Part shown: piece by piece, positions 41,158-49,478 of the stretch
Layout: every line of letters starts with the position of its first letter
Position numbering within the stretch: position 1 is the first letter of the stretch
Source of the DNA: Acidobacteriota bacterium
GTDB taxonomy: Bacteria > Acidobacteriota > Terriglobia > Terriglobales > SCQP01
Direction: 5' to 3'
Assembly (NCBI GenBank): GCA_027315185.1
Contig: DAHUYO010000005.1
Coordinates: forward strand, 26,552-90,551
Length of the DNA: 64,000 nt
Program-made: the position numbers and the translations under genes
Notes under the pieces: model-generated
Databases searched by the model: none
What the model was told of the DNA's origin: nothing
Seen by the model: only the letters and a program-made list of their open reading frames with translations

Positions 41158-41427
41158 TCATTGGCCCATCCCTATTTTAAATCGCGGTTCCATGTATTCC
41201 GCGTGGGCGCTCGGCGTAGGCGTTCCGCGCCGACATCCGGCGCGGGGATTCGGCGCGCGGGCATTCGGCGTGGACAGCTGGGCGTCGGGCGCTCGGCGTG
41301 GAGATTCGGAGCGGCGCCAGTATGGGGATTGGCGGGCGGGGATCCGGGCGGAGCGGGACGGCTTGACTACCTGCCGACCGGCCGGTAAGCTAGGAACTGA
41401 GTACCCTTTGCGAAAGGCAGTCTTGTC
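41158..41427. other. Intergenic region between CDF and leuA
   Basis: Direct repeats of GCGCTCGGCGT/GCATTCGGCGT type (about 41205-41320) precede the leuA promoter. No gene. Confidence 0.45.
41363..41391 (+). promoter_or_regulatory. Sigma70 promoter of leuA
   Basis: TTGACT (41363-41368), spacer of exactly 17 nt, TAAGCT (41386-41391). The transcript would start near 41398 and have a ~30-nt leader. That is too short for a leucine attenuator or T-box. Confidence 0.65.
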
Positions 41428-42633
41428 ATGAGTCCTAGCCCGGAGAGCAACGCCCTGGAAACGGTTCAGATCTTCGACACCACGCTGCGGGATGGCGAGC
41501 AAGCCCCCGGCTTCAGCATGACGCCGGGAGAGAAGCTGCGCTTGGCGCGGGAACTCGAGGAGTTGGGCGCGGACGTGATCGAGGCGGGATTTCCCATCGC
41601 CTCGGAGGGGGACTTCGAAGGCGTGACGGCGGTGGTGCAGGCCTGCCGCCGGGCCACGGTGGCGGCACTGGCGCGGGCAATGGAAGGCGACGTGCGGCGG
41701 GCGGGCGACGCGCTGCGCGGCGCGGCACGGCCGCGGATCCACACCTTCATCGCCACCAGCGACATCCATTTGCAGTACAAGCTGAAGAAGTCGCGGGCGC
41801 AGGTGCTGGCCGACGTGTATAGCGCGGTGCGGCTGGCGCGGGAATACGCCGACGACGTGGAGTTCTCCGCCGAGGACGCGACGCGCACGGATCTGGACTA
41901 TTTGGCCGAGGTGCTGAATGCGGCGATCGAAGCCGGCGCGACGACGCTGAACGTGCCGGACACGGTGGGCTTCTGCGTGCCGTCGGAGTACGCGGCGCTG
42001 ATCACCGGGCTGAAGAGCCGCATCCGCGACGCCGACAAGGTGGTGCTGAGCGTGCATTGCCACAACGACCTGGGCTTGGCGGTGGCCAACACGCTGGCGG
42101 CGGTGGCGGCGGGCGCGCGGCAGGTGGAGTGCGCCATCAACGGCATCGGCGAGCGGGCGGGCAACGCGGCGCTGGAGGAGATCGTGATGGCGCTGGCGGT
42201 GCGGCGCGACACCCTGCCCTACCAAACCAACATCCGCACCGAGCGGCTGTATCCGGTCAGCCAAATGCTGGCGGGCATCACCGGGGTGCAGGTGCAGCCC
42301 AACAAGGCGGTGGTCGGGGCCAACGCCTTCGCCCATGAAGCCGGCATTCACCAGGACGGGATGCTGAAATCGCCGCTGACCTACGAGATCATGACGCCGC
42401 AGTCGGTGGGCATTGAGCGGACGCAACTGGTGCTGGGCAAGCACTCCGGACGCCATGCGCTGGCGCAGCGGCTGGCCGCGCTGGGGGTGCAGTTGGACCG
42501 GCGGGAGCTGGACGGAGTGTACAAGCGGTTTTTGACGGTGGCGGACCGCAAAAAGGTGGTCAATGACGCCGACCTGCGCGAGCTGATCGAAACGGCGGAG
42601 CCGGCGGCTGTGGGCGGGGGAGAGCGGGCATGA
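41428..42633 (+). CDS. leuA: 2-isopropylmalate synthase lacking the regulatory domain
   Basis: 401-aa aldol-type synthase that condenses acetyl-CoA with 2-oxoisovalerate at the first step of leucine synthesis. Motifs: [48 protein letters not shown] and [26 protein letters not shown] and GKHSGRHAL follow. The usual LeuA has ~500 residues with a C-terminal leucine-binding domain; here the protein stops after the helical linker (DLRELIETA). It is therefore probably not feedback-inhibited in the normal way, or is a homocitrate- or citramalate-type relative. Coupled (ATGA) to a cupin gene. Confidence 0.92.
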   Translation: MSPSPESNALETVQIFDTTLRDGEQAPGFSMTPGEKLRLARELEELGADVIEAGFPIASEGDFEGVTAVVQACRRATVAALARAMEGDVRRAGDALRGAARPRIHTFIATSDIHLQYKLKKSRAQVLADVYSAVRLAREYADDVEFSAEDATRTDLDYLAEVLNAAIEAGATTLNVPDTVGFCVPSEYAALITGLKSRIRDADKVVLSVHCHNDLGLAVANTLAAVAAGARQVECAINGIGERAGNAALEEIVMALAVRRDTLPYQTNIRTERLYPVSQMLAGITGVQVQPNKAVVGANAFAHEAGIHQDGMLKSPLTYEIMTPQSVGIERTQLVLGKHSGRHALAQRLAALGVQLDRRELDGVYKRFLTVADRKKVVNDADLRELIETAEPAAVGGGERA

Positions 42634-42911
42634 GCAGCGGCAAGATCAGCACGGCGCGGGGACAGGTGCAGTCCCTGCGCGGCGGCGAGCGGGTGGAGGG
42701 GCAGGCGGCCAACGAGGCGCGCATGATCGCCGCCATCGGCGGGCGCATCGAGCTGGTGATCGGCGAGCACACCGCGCTGCTGCGCGCCAGCGACGCGGCG
42801 GTGATTCCGGCGCGGGCGCGTTACCGGCTGCACGCGTTGGAAGACGCGACGGTCTATCAGGCCCCGGGGCCCGAGCCGCATGCCGGCGACGAAAACCTGT
42901 GGGGCGTGTAG
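42630..42911 (+). CDS. Small cupin-like protein
   Basis: 93 aa. The middle part ([49 protein letters not shown]) has the strand-turn pattern of a single cupin barrel, with the G-x5-PxG motif degenerate and only one of the usual histidine ligands evident. The ATG lies inside the leuA stop (ATGA). I cannot assign a reaction. Its fixed coupling to a leuA that lacks its sensor domain is suggestive but unproven. Confidence 0.75.
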   Translation: MSSGKISTARGQVQSLRGGERVEGQAANEARMIAAIGGRIELVIGEHTALLRASDAAVIPARARYRLHALEDATVYQAPGPEPHAGDENLWGV

Positions 42912-42937
42912 AACGGTGTACCGCGGCGGTGTAATCG

Positions 42938-42943
42938 TAGAAT
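42938..42943 (+). promoter_or_regulatory. -10 box TAGAAT, leaderless GTG start of vapB-like gene
   Basis: Ends 6 nt before the GTG at 42950, giving the toxin-antitoxin module its own promoter inside the leu operon. Confidence 0.5.
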
Positions 42944-42949
42944 AGTGCC

Positions 42950-43201
42950 GTGGCGCTGAATATCAAGAACGCTGTTGCCGAGGGCCGGATCAAGCAATTG
43001 GCGGAGCGAACCGGCGAAAGCCAAACCGCCGCCGTAACCGTCGGCGTGCGCGAAAGGCTAGAGCGGTTGACCGCGCCCGAGCGGGTTACCGCCGAAGAGC
43101 TTCTGGCCATCGGGAAGGATTGCGCCCAGCGGTTGGGTGAACCGCTGCGGTCGCTGAATCTGGACGATTGGCTGTACGACGCGCGGGGCTTGCCGCAGTG
43201 A
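42950..43201 (+). CDS. VapB-like antitoxin
   Basis: 83 aa of the Rv0623-type antitoxin family: [37 protein letters not shown] is the DNA-binding ribbon-helix-helix-like part, and [15 protein letters not shown] is the C-terminal toxin-binding tail. The GTG start follows a TAGAAT box by 6 nt. The stop overlaps the GTG of the vapC remnant (GTGA). The antitoxin frame is intact although its toxin is broken. Confidence 0.87.
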   Translation: MALNIKNAVAEGRIKQLAERTGESQTAAVTVGVRERLERLTAPERVTAEELLAIGKDCAQRLGEPLRSLNLDDWLYDARGLPQ

Positions 43202-43598
43202 TCGTGGACAGCTCGGCCCTGGTAGCCATCCTTCGCGCGGAGCCGCAGGCGCCTGCCTGCGCACAGGCGCCCGCACGCCAGCGACCGTCGCGCATCTCGG
43301 CAGTCAATTACGTCAAGGCGGCCGTGGTGGTGGAAAGTCAGGAAGATCCCGTCGCGCGGCGGAAATTCGATCAGTTGCTCGGCGAGCGGAGATTGTCATC
43401 GAACCGGTCACCGTCGAGCAGGCGGAGATCGCCCGCGCGGCGTACCGTGACTTTGGCAAGGGCAGCGGCCGTCCGGCCCGGCTGAATTTGGGGGACTGCT
43501 TCGCCTACGCTTTGGCCAAGGCTAGCGGCGAGCCGCTGTTGTACAAGGGCGGTGATTTCGCCCATACCGTCGTTCCGGCCGTTCCGATCCAATCATGA
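43198..43598 (+). pseudogene. vapC: VapC PIN-domain toxin, inactivated
   Basis: Starts [12 protein letters not shown] in one frame and continues [24 protein letters not shown] to [26 protein letters not shown] in another; one base is missing at about 43385-43390. The third acidic position is also changed: the family N-Y-V-E-A is NYVKA here (codon AAG), so the catalytic glutamate is a lysine. D4 and the GDCFAYA aspartate remain. Two independent hits argue for true decay over a sequencing error. Its stop overlaps the leuB start (ATGA). Confidence 0.88.
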
Positions 43599-44644
43599 GC
43601 ACGACATTTCGCATTTGCTTGTTGCCGGGCGATGGTATCGGCCCGGAGGTCACGGAAGCGGCGGTTCGCGTCTTGGACGCGGCGGGCAGCCGCTTTGGCT
43701 TCGCCGCCGACTTCTCCCGCCAGGCGATGGGCGGGGCGGCGCTGCGCGCCGGCGGTCCGCCGTTCCCGGAAGAGACGAAGCAAGCGGCGCTGGCGGCGGA
43801 GGCGGTGCTGCTGGGAGCGGTGGGCGCGCCTGAGTTCGACGCCGAGCCGCCGGAACGCAAGCCGGAGACGGGCCTGCTGGCGCTGCGCAAGGCGCTGGGC
43901 TGCTTCGCCAATCTGCGGCCCATGCTGCGCCTGCCGGGAGCGGCCGGCCCGCTGCGGGAAGAGGTCGTGGCCGGGGCGGATTTTCTGGTGGTGCGGGAAC
44001 TGACCGGAGGCATTTACTTCGGCACGCCGCGCGGCTTCGCCGCGGACCGCCAATCGGCGGAGAACACGCTGCGCTATTCCGTGGCGGAGATCGAGCGCGT
44101 GGCGCGGGTGGCGTTCGGGCTGGCGCGCGGCCGCCGGCGGCGGCTGACCAGCGTGGACAAGGCCAACGTGCTGGAGAGCAGCCAGCTTTGGCGGCAAACC
44201 GTGACGCGGCTGGCGGCGGAGTATCCGGAGGTCGAGCTGCGGCACATGTACGTGGACAACTGCGCCATGCAGTTGGTGCTGAACCCGCGGCAGTTCGACG
44301 TTATCGTGACCGGCAATCTGTTCGGCGACATCTTGAGCGATGAAGCCGGGGCCTTGGCCGGCTCGCTGGGCTTGTTGCCCTCGGCGTCGGTGGGCGGAGC
44401 GGTGGACCTGTATGAGCCGGTGCACGGCTCGGCGCCGGACCTGGCGGGCCAGGACCGCGCCAATCCGGTAGGGGCGATTTTGTCGGCGGCGATGATGCTG
44501 CGCCACACCTTCCGCCAGGAGCCCGCCGCGGCGGCGATCGAGGTTGCGGTGCGGCGGACGCTGGAGGCGGGCACGCGCACCGCCGACCTGGACGGCGGCG
44601 CGGGCACGCGGGCGATGACTGACGCCATCATCGCCGCGCTGTAG
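43595..44644 (+). CDS. leuB: 3-isopropylmalate dehydrogenase
   Basis: 349-aa isocitrate/isopropylmalate dehydrogenase family enzyme, NAD-dependent, oxidising 3-isopropylmalate to 2-oxoisocaproate. Motifs: [41 protein letters not shown], the metal-binding [14 protein letters not shown] and the NAD-binding [12 protein letters not shown]. The ATG overlaps the vapC remnant stop. The leuC and leuD genes are not in this window. Expression probably depends on the leuA promoter and/or the TA promoter. Confidence 0.95.
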   Translation: MSTTFRICLLPGDGIGPEVTEAAVRVLDAAGSRFGFAADFSRQAMGGAALRAGGPPFPEETKQAALAAEAVLLGAVGAPEFDAEPPERKPETGLLALRKALGCFANLRPMLRLPGAAGPLREEVVAGADFLVVRELTGGIYFGTPRGFAADRQSAENTLRYSVAEIERVARVAFGLARGRRRRLTSVDKANVLESSQLWRQTVTRLAAEYPEVELRHMYVDNCAMQLVLNPRQFDVIVTGNLFGDILSDEAGALAGSLGLLPSASVGGAVDLYEPVHGSAPDLAGQDRANPVGAILSAAMMLRHTFRQEPAAAAIEVAVRRTLEAGTRTADLDGGAGTRAMTDAIIAAL

Positions 44645-44804
44645 CCGGGCGCGAGGCGAACGAGCGCCCACCCATTGCGTCGTCGTCCTTTCCCGCGGCC
44701 CGGCGCGCGGGCTCGCGCCGCGGCCTTGTCCCACGGCCGTCAGGCCGTTTTGCCGCGCGGCGCTACCCGCGTGCGGCGCGACGGGACCGCGGCCCGGCGG
44801 GCGC

Positions 44805-45620
44805 CTAGCGCGACGGGGCGGGCTTGGCGTGAGCGCTGGGCTCGGCGTTGCGCTCCCAAATTAGGCGCAAGCCGTCAAGGGTGAGCATTTCATCGGCGGC
44901 AGCGATATAGCGCGAAGCGCCGGCCAGTAACGGCGCCATGCCGCCGGTGGCGATGACCTGCGTACCGGGGCCAAGTTCGGCGATCAGCCGCTGCAAAATG
45001 CCGTCCACCAACCCGAGGTAGCCGTAGTACAAGCCGGATTGGATGCTGCCCACCGTGGTCGAGCCGATCAATTTTTCCGGGCGGCGCGGCTCGACGCGCG
45101 GCAGGCGGGCGGTGCGCTGGTACAGCGCCTCGGCGGCGATGGCCATGCCGGGGCAGATGATGCCGCCTTCGTATTCGCCGCGGGCGGAGACCACGTCGAA
45201 GGTGGTGGCGGTGCCGAAATCCACGATGATCACCGGGCCCGTGGCCCCGTTGGCCGTGGCGCGGGCATAACCGGCAACGGCATTGACGATGCGGTCGGCG
45301 CCGACATCGGCGGGCGGCTGGTAGTGAATGGCCATCCCGGTCTTGAGCCCGGGGCCGACGAAGACGGGCTCGCGCCCGAACAGGCGGGTGGCGGCGGCGC
45401 GGACGATGCTGTCCAGCGGCGGCACCACGGAGGCGACGATGACCCCGGTGATGGCCTGTGCGTCGAGGCCCTCGCCCGCGAACAGACCGCGCACGCGCAG
45501 GACCATTTCATCCACGGTTTGCGCGCGCTGCGTGGTCAGCCGCCAGGAGGCGGCCAGGTCCGGCCCGGCGAAGACGCCGAGCACGGTATTGGTGTTGCCG
45601 ATGTCAATGGCGAGGAGCAT
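44805..45620 (-). CDS. coaX: Type III pantothenate kinase
   Basis: 271 aa of the ASKHA fold: MLLAIDIGNTNTVLGVF (phosphate loop), VGADRIVNAVAGY, IIVDFGTATTFDVV and EGGIICPGMAIAAEALYQRTARLP. It catalyses the first step of CoA synthesis and is not feedback-inhibited by CoA. The start at 45620 follows family alignment; the track extension enters birA. birA ends 22 nt upstream, so birA-coaX is likely one transcript, a common pairing. Confidence 0.94.
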   Translation of the reverse strand: MLLAIDIGNTNTVLGVFAGPDLAASWRLTTQRAQTVDEMVLRVRGLFAGEGLDAQAITGVIVASVVPPLDSIVRAAATRLFGREPVFVGPGLKTGMAIHYQPPADVGADRIVNAVAGYARATANGATGPVIIVDFGTATTFDVVSARGEYEGGIICPGMAIAAEALYQRTARLPRVEPRRPEKLIGSTTVGSIQSGLYYGYLGLVDGILQRLIAELGPGTQVIATGGMAPLLAGASRYIAAADEMLTLDGLRLIWERNAEPSAHAKPAPSR

Positions 45621-45642
45621 GGGATGGAGCTGGCGGCGAAAG

Positions 45643-46473
45643 TTAGGATGCGGTGGATTCGGGCGCGGGGCGGACATCGCCGGAGGCGACCACCTCGATG
45701 CCGCCGCCGTCGCGCGCGACGCGCAACAGGCCGTTGGCATCGAGGCCGGCGGTGACACCGGTAAACGCCTCCGGGCCGTCCGTCCGGCTGCCGCCGACGC
45801 AAACGCGGCAGCCGCGGGCATAGGAGGACGCCGCCTCGTAAGCCGCCAGCAGCGCGGGAACGCCGCCGGCCGCCCATTGATGATAGCGCCGGTAGAGTTG
45901 GCGGAGGATCGCCGCCAATAGCCCCTCCCGGTCGCATTCGCGGCCCAGGGCCAAGCGCAAGGAGGTGGCGATGGGCGCCAAATCCGGTGGGAACACGGCT
46001 TGGTTGACGTTCACTCCCAGGCCCAGCACCGCCGCGCCGGCGCCGATGCCGCCGGCGGCATCGCTGCCGGTCTCAATGAGGATGCCGGCGCATTTTTTGC
46101 CCTCCAGCAGCAGGTCGTTGGGCCAGCGGATGTCCGGGCGCAGGCCGGTTGCCTCCGCCACCGCATCGGCCCCGGCCAGGGCCGCGGCCAGCGTCAGCGG
46201 CAATAGCCCGGCGACGGTGCCGGGCGGGCGCAGGATGAGGCTGAGATAGAGGTTGGCGCCAGGGGGCGAGGCCCAGGCGTGGCCATGGCGGCCGCGCCCG
46301 GCGGTTTGCGCTTCCGCGACGAACACGGCGCCATGCGGCGCGCCGGCGGCGGCGGCGCGGGTGGCGACGGTTTGGGTGGAATCCACCGAGCCCAGGCGTT
46401 CGACCGGGCCGAACGCCGCGCCGGAGGTGCAGCCCGATGCGGCCGGCGGCTCGCCCTGGAAGCGTGGCGGCAC
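45643..46473 (-). CDS. birA: Biotin--[acetyl-CoA-carboxylase] ligase
   Basis: 276 aa with catalytic and C-terminal domains only: AEAQTAGRGRHGHAWASPPGANLYLSL, DIRWPNDLLLEGKKCAGILIET and GLGVNVNQ. There is no N-terminal helix-turn-helix, so it biotinylates carboxyl carrier protein without acting as a repressor. The start is a GTG 2 nt after the nadC stop, consistent with translational coupling in a nadC-birA-coaX operon. Confidence 0.93.
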   Translation of the reverse strand: MPPRFQGEPPAASGCTSGAAFGPVERLGSVDSTQTVATRAAAAGAPHGAVFVAEAQTAGRGRHGHAWASPPGANLYLSLILRPPGTVAGLLPLTLAAALAGADAVAEATGLRPDIRWPNDLLLEGKKCAGILIETGSDAAGGIGAGAAVLGLGVNVNQAVFPPDLAPIATSLRLALGRECDREGLLAAILRQLYRRYHQWAAGGVPALLAAYEAASSYARGCRVCVGGSRTDGPEAFTGVTAGLDANGLLRVARDGGGIEVVASGDVRPAPESTAS

Positions 46474-46475
46474 GG

Positions 46476-47351
46476 CTAGACCGGCGCGATGCGCATGGCC
46501 AGATCCACGGCGGGAGCGGAGTGGGTCAGCGCACCGACGCTGATGAAATCCACGCCGGTTTCCGCGTAGGCGCGGACGGTGGCCAAGTTGACGCCGCCGG
46601 AGACCTCGAGTTCCGCGCGGCCGGCGGTGGCGGCGACGGCGGCGCGCACCTGGTCGGGGGTCATGTTGTCGAGCAAAATGCGCTGCGCGCCGCCCGCCAG
46701 CGCTGTTTCCAACTCCTCGGCGGTGCGCACCTCGATCTCGACCGCCATGCCGTCATCGCGGTTCTCCAGCGCCCGGCGCAGCGCGGCGGCGACCCCTCCG
46801 GCCAGCCGGATATGGTTGTTCTTGATCAGCACGCCGGCGGAAAGATCGGCGCGGTGGTTCACGCCTCCGCCGCAGGTGACGGCGTATTTGTCCAGGGCGC
46901 GCCAGCCCGGGAGGGTTTTGCGCGTATCCAAAATGCGCGCCCGGGTGCCCTGCACGGCAGCGACGAACTGGCGCGTGAGCGTGGCCACGCCGCTGAGATG
47001 CTGGAGAAAGTTCAGCAGCACGCGCTCGCAGGCCAGCAATTGGCGGGCGTTGCCGCGCAAGACGGCCACCACCTGCCCCGGCGCCAGGCGTACGCCGTCG
47101 AAGACCTCCCGGTCATGACTGACCACCACCGGCGGCCGGCGGTCGCCCGCAGGCGACAGAGCGTTATAGGCGGCGAAGACGCGCGGCGTTAGGTCCAAGC
47201 CGGCGAGCACGCACTCCTGCTTGGCTACGACCGCCGCCTGCGCCTCCTGATCCGGCGCCACCGTCAGGCGCGAGGTGGCGTCGGCCACGGTGCGGTCCTC
47301 ATGCAAGGCGGCGTCAATCAATTCCCGCACGCGGCGAGCGTTCCAGTCCAT
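46476..47351 (-). CDS. nadC: Nicotinate-nucleotide pyrophosphorylase (carboxylating)
   Basis: 291 aa quinolinate phosphoribosyltransferase. LLNFLQHLSGVATLTRQFV, ILDTRKTLPGWRALDKYAVTCGGGVNHR (substrate-binding Arg/Lys/His), IKNNHIR and LELDN-type ILLDNMTPDQV are all present, as is the EVSGGVNLATVRAYAETGVDFISVGALTHSAPAVDLAMRI end. Forms nicotinate mononucleotide for NAD synthesis. A TACAAT box ends 8 nt before the ATG, with a GGAG in between. First gene of nadC-birA-coaX. Confidence 0.95.
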   Translation of the reverse strand: MDWNARRVRELIDAALHEDRTVADATSRLTVAPDQEAQAAVVAKQECVLAGLDLTPRVFAAYNALSPAGDRRPPVVVSHDREVFDGVRLAPGQVVAVLRGNARQLLACERVLLNFLQHLSGVATLTRQFVAAVQGTRARILDTRKTLPGWRALDKYAVTCGGGVNHRADLSAGVLIKNNHIRLAGGVAAALRRALENRDDGMAVEIEVRTAEELETALAGGAQRILLDNMTPDQVRAAVAATAGRAELEVSGGVNLATVRAYAETGVDFISVGALTHSAPAVDLAMRIAPV

Positions 47352-47359
47352 AGCTCCAA

Positions 47360-47365
47360 ATTGTA
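47360..47365 (-). promoter_or_regulatory. -10 box TACAAT before nadC
   Basis: Minus strand, ends 8 nt before the ATG at 47351. Confidence 0.45.
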
Positions 47366-47369
47366 CGGG

Positions 47370-48338
47370 CTAGATCTCCGCGTAGAAGTTCTTTTCCCAG
47401 CGAAAGGGACGGAGCTTGGCCAGCTGATCGGCCGCCAAGGGCCCGCGGTCAGAGGCGGCGGCGTTGGCCTGGGCGTGGGCCGGCGTGCGCATGCCGGGGA
47501 TGACGGTGGAAACGGCCGGCGAGGACAGACAGAAGCGCAGCGCCGTCTCCGGCATCTGCTCGATGGCGATGTCCAAGGCGCGGCTAATGCGGTTGACCCG
47601 GTCCCAGACCTGTTCCTTGCGCCCGCCGCCGAAATATTGGTTGCGAAAGTCGTCGGGCGGGAAAACCGTCTCCGGCCGGATCTTCCCGGTCAGGGCCCCT
47701 TCGTCAAACGGCACGCGGGCAATGACGCCGATGTTGTGCTGCCGGCAGTAGGGCAGCAGTTCGTCGTCCGGCGACTGGTCGAAGACGTTGTAAATGACCT
47801 GAACCACATCCACCAAGCCGGTGGCCAGGGCGCGGAGCGCGTTGTTGGGCTGGTGGTCGTTGATGGAGATGCCGATAAAGCGCGCCCGTCCCGAGCGGCG
47901 GATGGCCTCCACCGTGGCGCGCCATTCGTCTTGCTGCGCCCAGGAATCATTCCAGACATGAAACTGGAATAGGTCCATTTCCCGGCCCAGGTTGCGGTAG
48001 CTGCGCTCCAGGCATTCCATGACGTAGGCGCGGGGGAACACCTCGTCCAGGCGGGAATCCGGAGCGGCGGGCCAGATCAGATTCTTGGGCGGCACCTTGC
48101 TGGCGATGACCACCTCAGTGGACTTGCCGAAGGCGCGGGCCAGCAATTGCTCGCTATGGCCGTCACCATAGGCCAGGGCGGTGTCGAAGAAGTTGACCCC
48201 GGCGTCGCGGGCCGCCTGCAAGGCGCGGATCGAGGCGGCGTCCTCGGCGCCGATCCATTGCCGTCCGCTGATGCCCCAAGCGCCAAACCCAATTTCGCTG
48301 ACCTTCAAGCCCGTGCGGCCCAATGTGCGGTAGTGCAT
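47370..48338 (-). CDS. Aldo/keto reductase
   Basis: 322 aa NADPH-dependent oxidoreductase fold. The catalytic tetrad is recognisable: the Asp and Tyr in FFDTALAYGDGHSE, the Lys in VIASKVPPK and the His in LFQFHVWND. SPAVSTVIPGMRTPAHAQANAAA is the cofactor end. The substrate is unknown. A CATAAT box ends 6 nt before the ATG and lies within the end of the ROK gene, so it can be transcribed separately. Confidence 0.92.
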   Translation of the reverse strand: MHYRTLGRTGLKVSEIGFGAWGISGRQWIGAEDAASIRALQAARDAGVNFFDTALAYGDGHSEQLLARAFGKSTEVVIASKVPPKNLIWPAAPDSRLDEVFPRAYVMECLERSYRNLGREMDLFQFHVWNDSWAQQDEWRATVEAIRRSGRARFIGISINDHQPNNALRALATGLVDVVQVIYNVFDQSPDDELLPYCRQHNIGVIARVPFDEGALTGKIRPETVFPPDDFRNQYFGGGRKEQVWDRVNRISRALDIAIEQMPETALRFCLSSPAVSTVIPGMRTPAHAQANAAASDRGPLAADQLAKLRPFRWEKNFYAEI

Positions 48339-48344
48339 CCTTCG

Positions 48345-48350
48345 ATTATG
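48345..48350 (-). promoter_or_regulatory. -10 box CATAAT, leaderless start of aldo/keto reductase
   Basis: Minus strand, ends 6 nt before the ATG at 48338 and overlaps the 3' end of the upstream ROK gene. Confidence 0.4.
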
Positions 48351-49284
48351 AGGCAGCGCCCGCGGCGGGCAACGAGCGGGCGCCGGCCAAGGCGCCCAGC
48401 ACTTGCGCCTCGGCGCCGAGCCGGCTGGCGAGAACGCGCACGGGAAAAAATGGCATCGCGGCGGCCAGGCGGCGGCCCAGTTCGGCGGCGGGTTCGGGAC
48501 GGCTGCCGATGCCGCCGCCGAGGATGACGGCCTCCGGATCCAGCATGGCGACGGCGCCGCTGAGGCCGACGGCGAGATGGTCCCAGGCGTCCGCTAGGAT
48601 GCGCGCGGAGCGGGCGTCGCCGCCAGCGGCGGCGGCGAACGCCGCGGGGGCATGCGCCGCCGCCCGGCCATCCGCGCCGGGCGCGAATTGGCGGCCGATG
48701 CCGTAACCGCTCGCGAAGCTTTCCAGGCAGCCGTGCTCGCCGAAGTCCTGGCCGAGATATTCGCGACCGGTGAGGGCGAAGGCGATTTCGCCGGCTTGGC
48801 CGCGGGCGCCGCGCCAGAGCCGGCGATCGAGGATCGCGGCGGCGGAGGTGCCCGTACCGATCCCGACAAAGATGAACGAAGCGATCTCCCGGCCCCAGCC
48901 ATGGGCCAATTCGCCTAAGGCGGCAGCCTTGACGTCGTTTTCGATCCACACCGGCGCGCCCCAGCGGCGGGCCAAACGCTCCCGCAGCGGGATGTCCCGG
49001 GCGTCACCGAACAGATTGGGCAGAACGCTGACCGTGCCGGCGGAGGCATTGACGAAACCGGGTACGGCCAGGCCGATGCCCGCCAATCGGCCCGCGGGCG
49101 CCGCCGCTTCCACCTGACGGCGGAGTTGGTCCCATTGCCGCAACAGGCTCTCCACCGGATCGGCGGGATCGAGGGGCGACAAGCCGGCGGCGGCGCGGGC
49201 GGCGATCGCGCCATCCGTCCCGGCCACGGCGAGGCGGCTGTTGCTGCCGCCCAGATCAATGCCCAGCCAATAATCGTCAGCCAA
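48346..49284 (-). CDS. ROK family sugar kinase without the zinc motif
   Basis: 312 aa. ATP-binding GIDLGGSNSRLAVA, catalytic IENDVKAAALGE and FVGIGTGTSAAAIL are intact. The ROK zinc motif (G-H-x9-C-x-C-G-x2-G-C-L-E) is replaced by EIAFALTGREYLGQDFGEHG with only the last cysteine kept. Glucokinase-like activity is likely, but the structural zinc is missing. The start is a TTG at 49284 (LADDYWLG), with GGAAAGGGA at SD distance and no usable ATG near. Fused shadow ORFs extend upstream. Confidence 0.87.
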   Translation of the reverse strand: MADDYWLGIDLGGSNSRLAVAGTDGAIAARAAAGLSPLDPADPVESLLRQWDQLRRQVEAAAPAGRLAGIGLAVPGFVNASAGTVSVLPNLFGDARDIPLRERLARRWGAPVWIENDVKAAALGELAHGWGREIASFIFVGIGTGTSAAAILDRRLWRGARGQAGEIAFALTGREYLGQDFGEHGCLESFASGYGIGRQFAPGADGRAAAHAPAAFAAAAGGDARSARILADAWDHLAVGLSGAVAMLDPEAVILGGGIGSRPEPAAELGRRLAAAMPFFPVRVLASRLGAEAQVLGALAGARSLPAAGAAS

Positions 49285-49478
49285 GGTCCATCCCTTTCCG
49301 CATTTTCCCGCCCGGGGCCGCCGCGCTGGCCGCGCCGCGGGGCCTCCCAACACCGGCGACGGCAGTGATGCGCGCGCCGCTCCCCGACGCATCGTTTCGG
49401 GCCGCTTCCCCGATGGTAAGTTAAAGGCAACGGGCGGTGCTGATCTCCTCGGCCCGCCACCCACCCGCTCCGTTTCCT

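Noticed and set aside
41392-41427. Leucine attenuator or T-box before leuA
   Set aside because: The predicted leader is about 30 nt, without Leu codons, T-box sequence or hairpins.
41158-42456. 432-aa ORF antisense to leuA
   Set aside because: leuA motifs run along the whole sense frame, with a good promoter.
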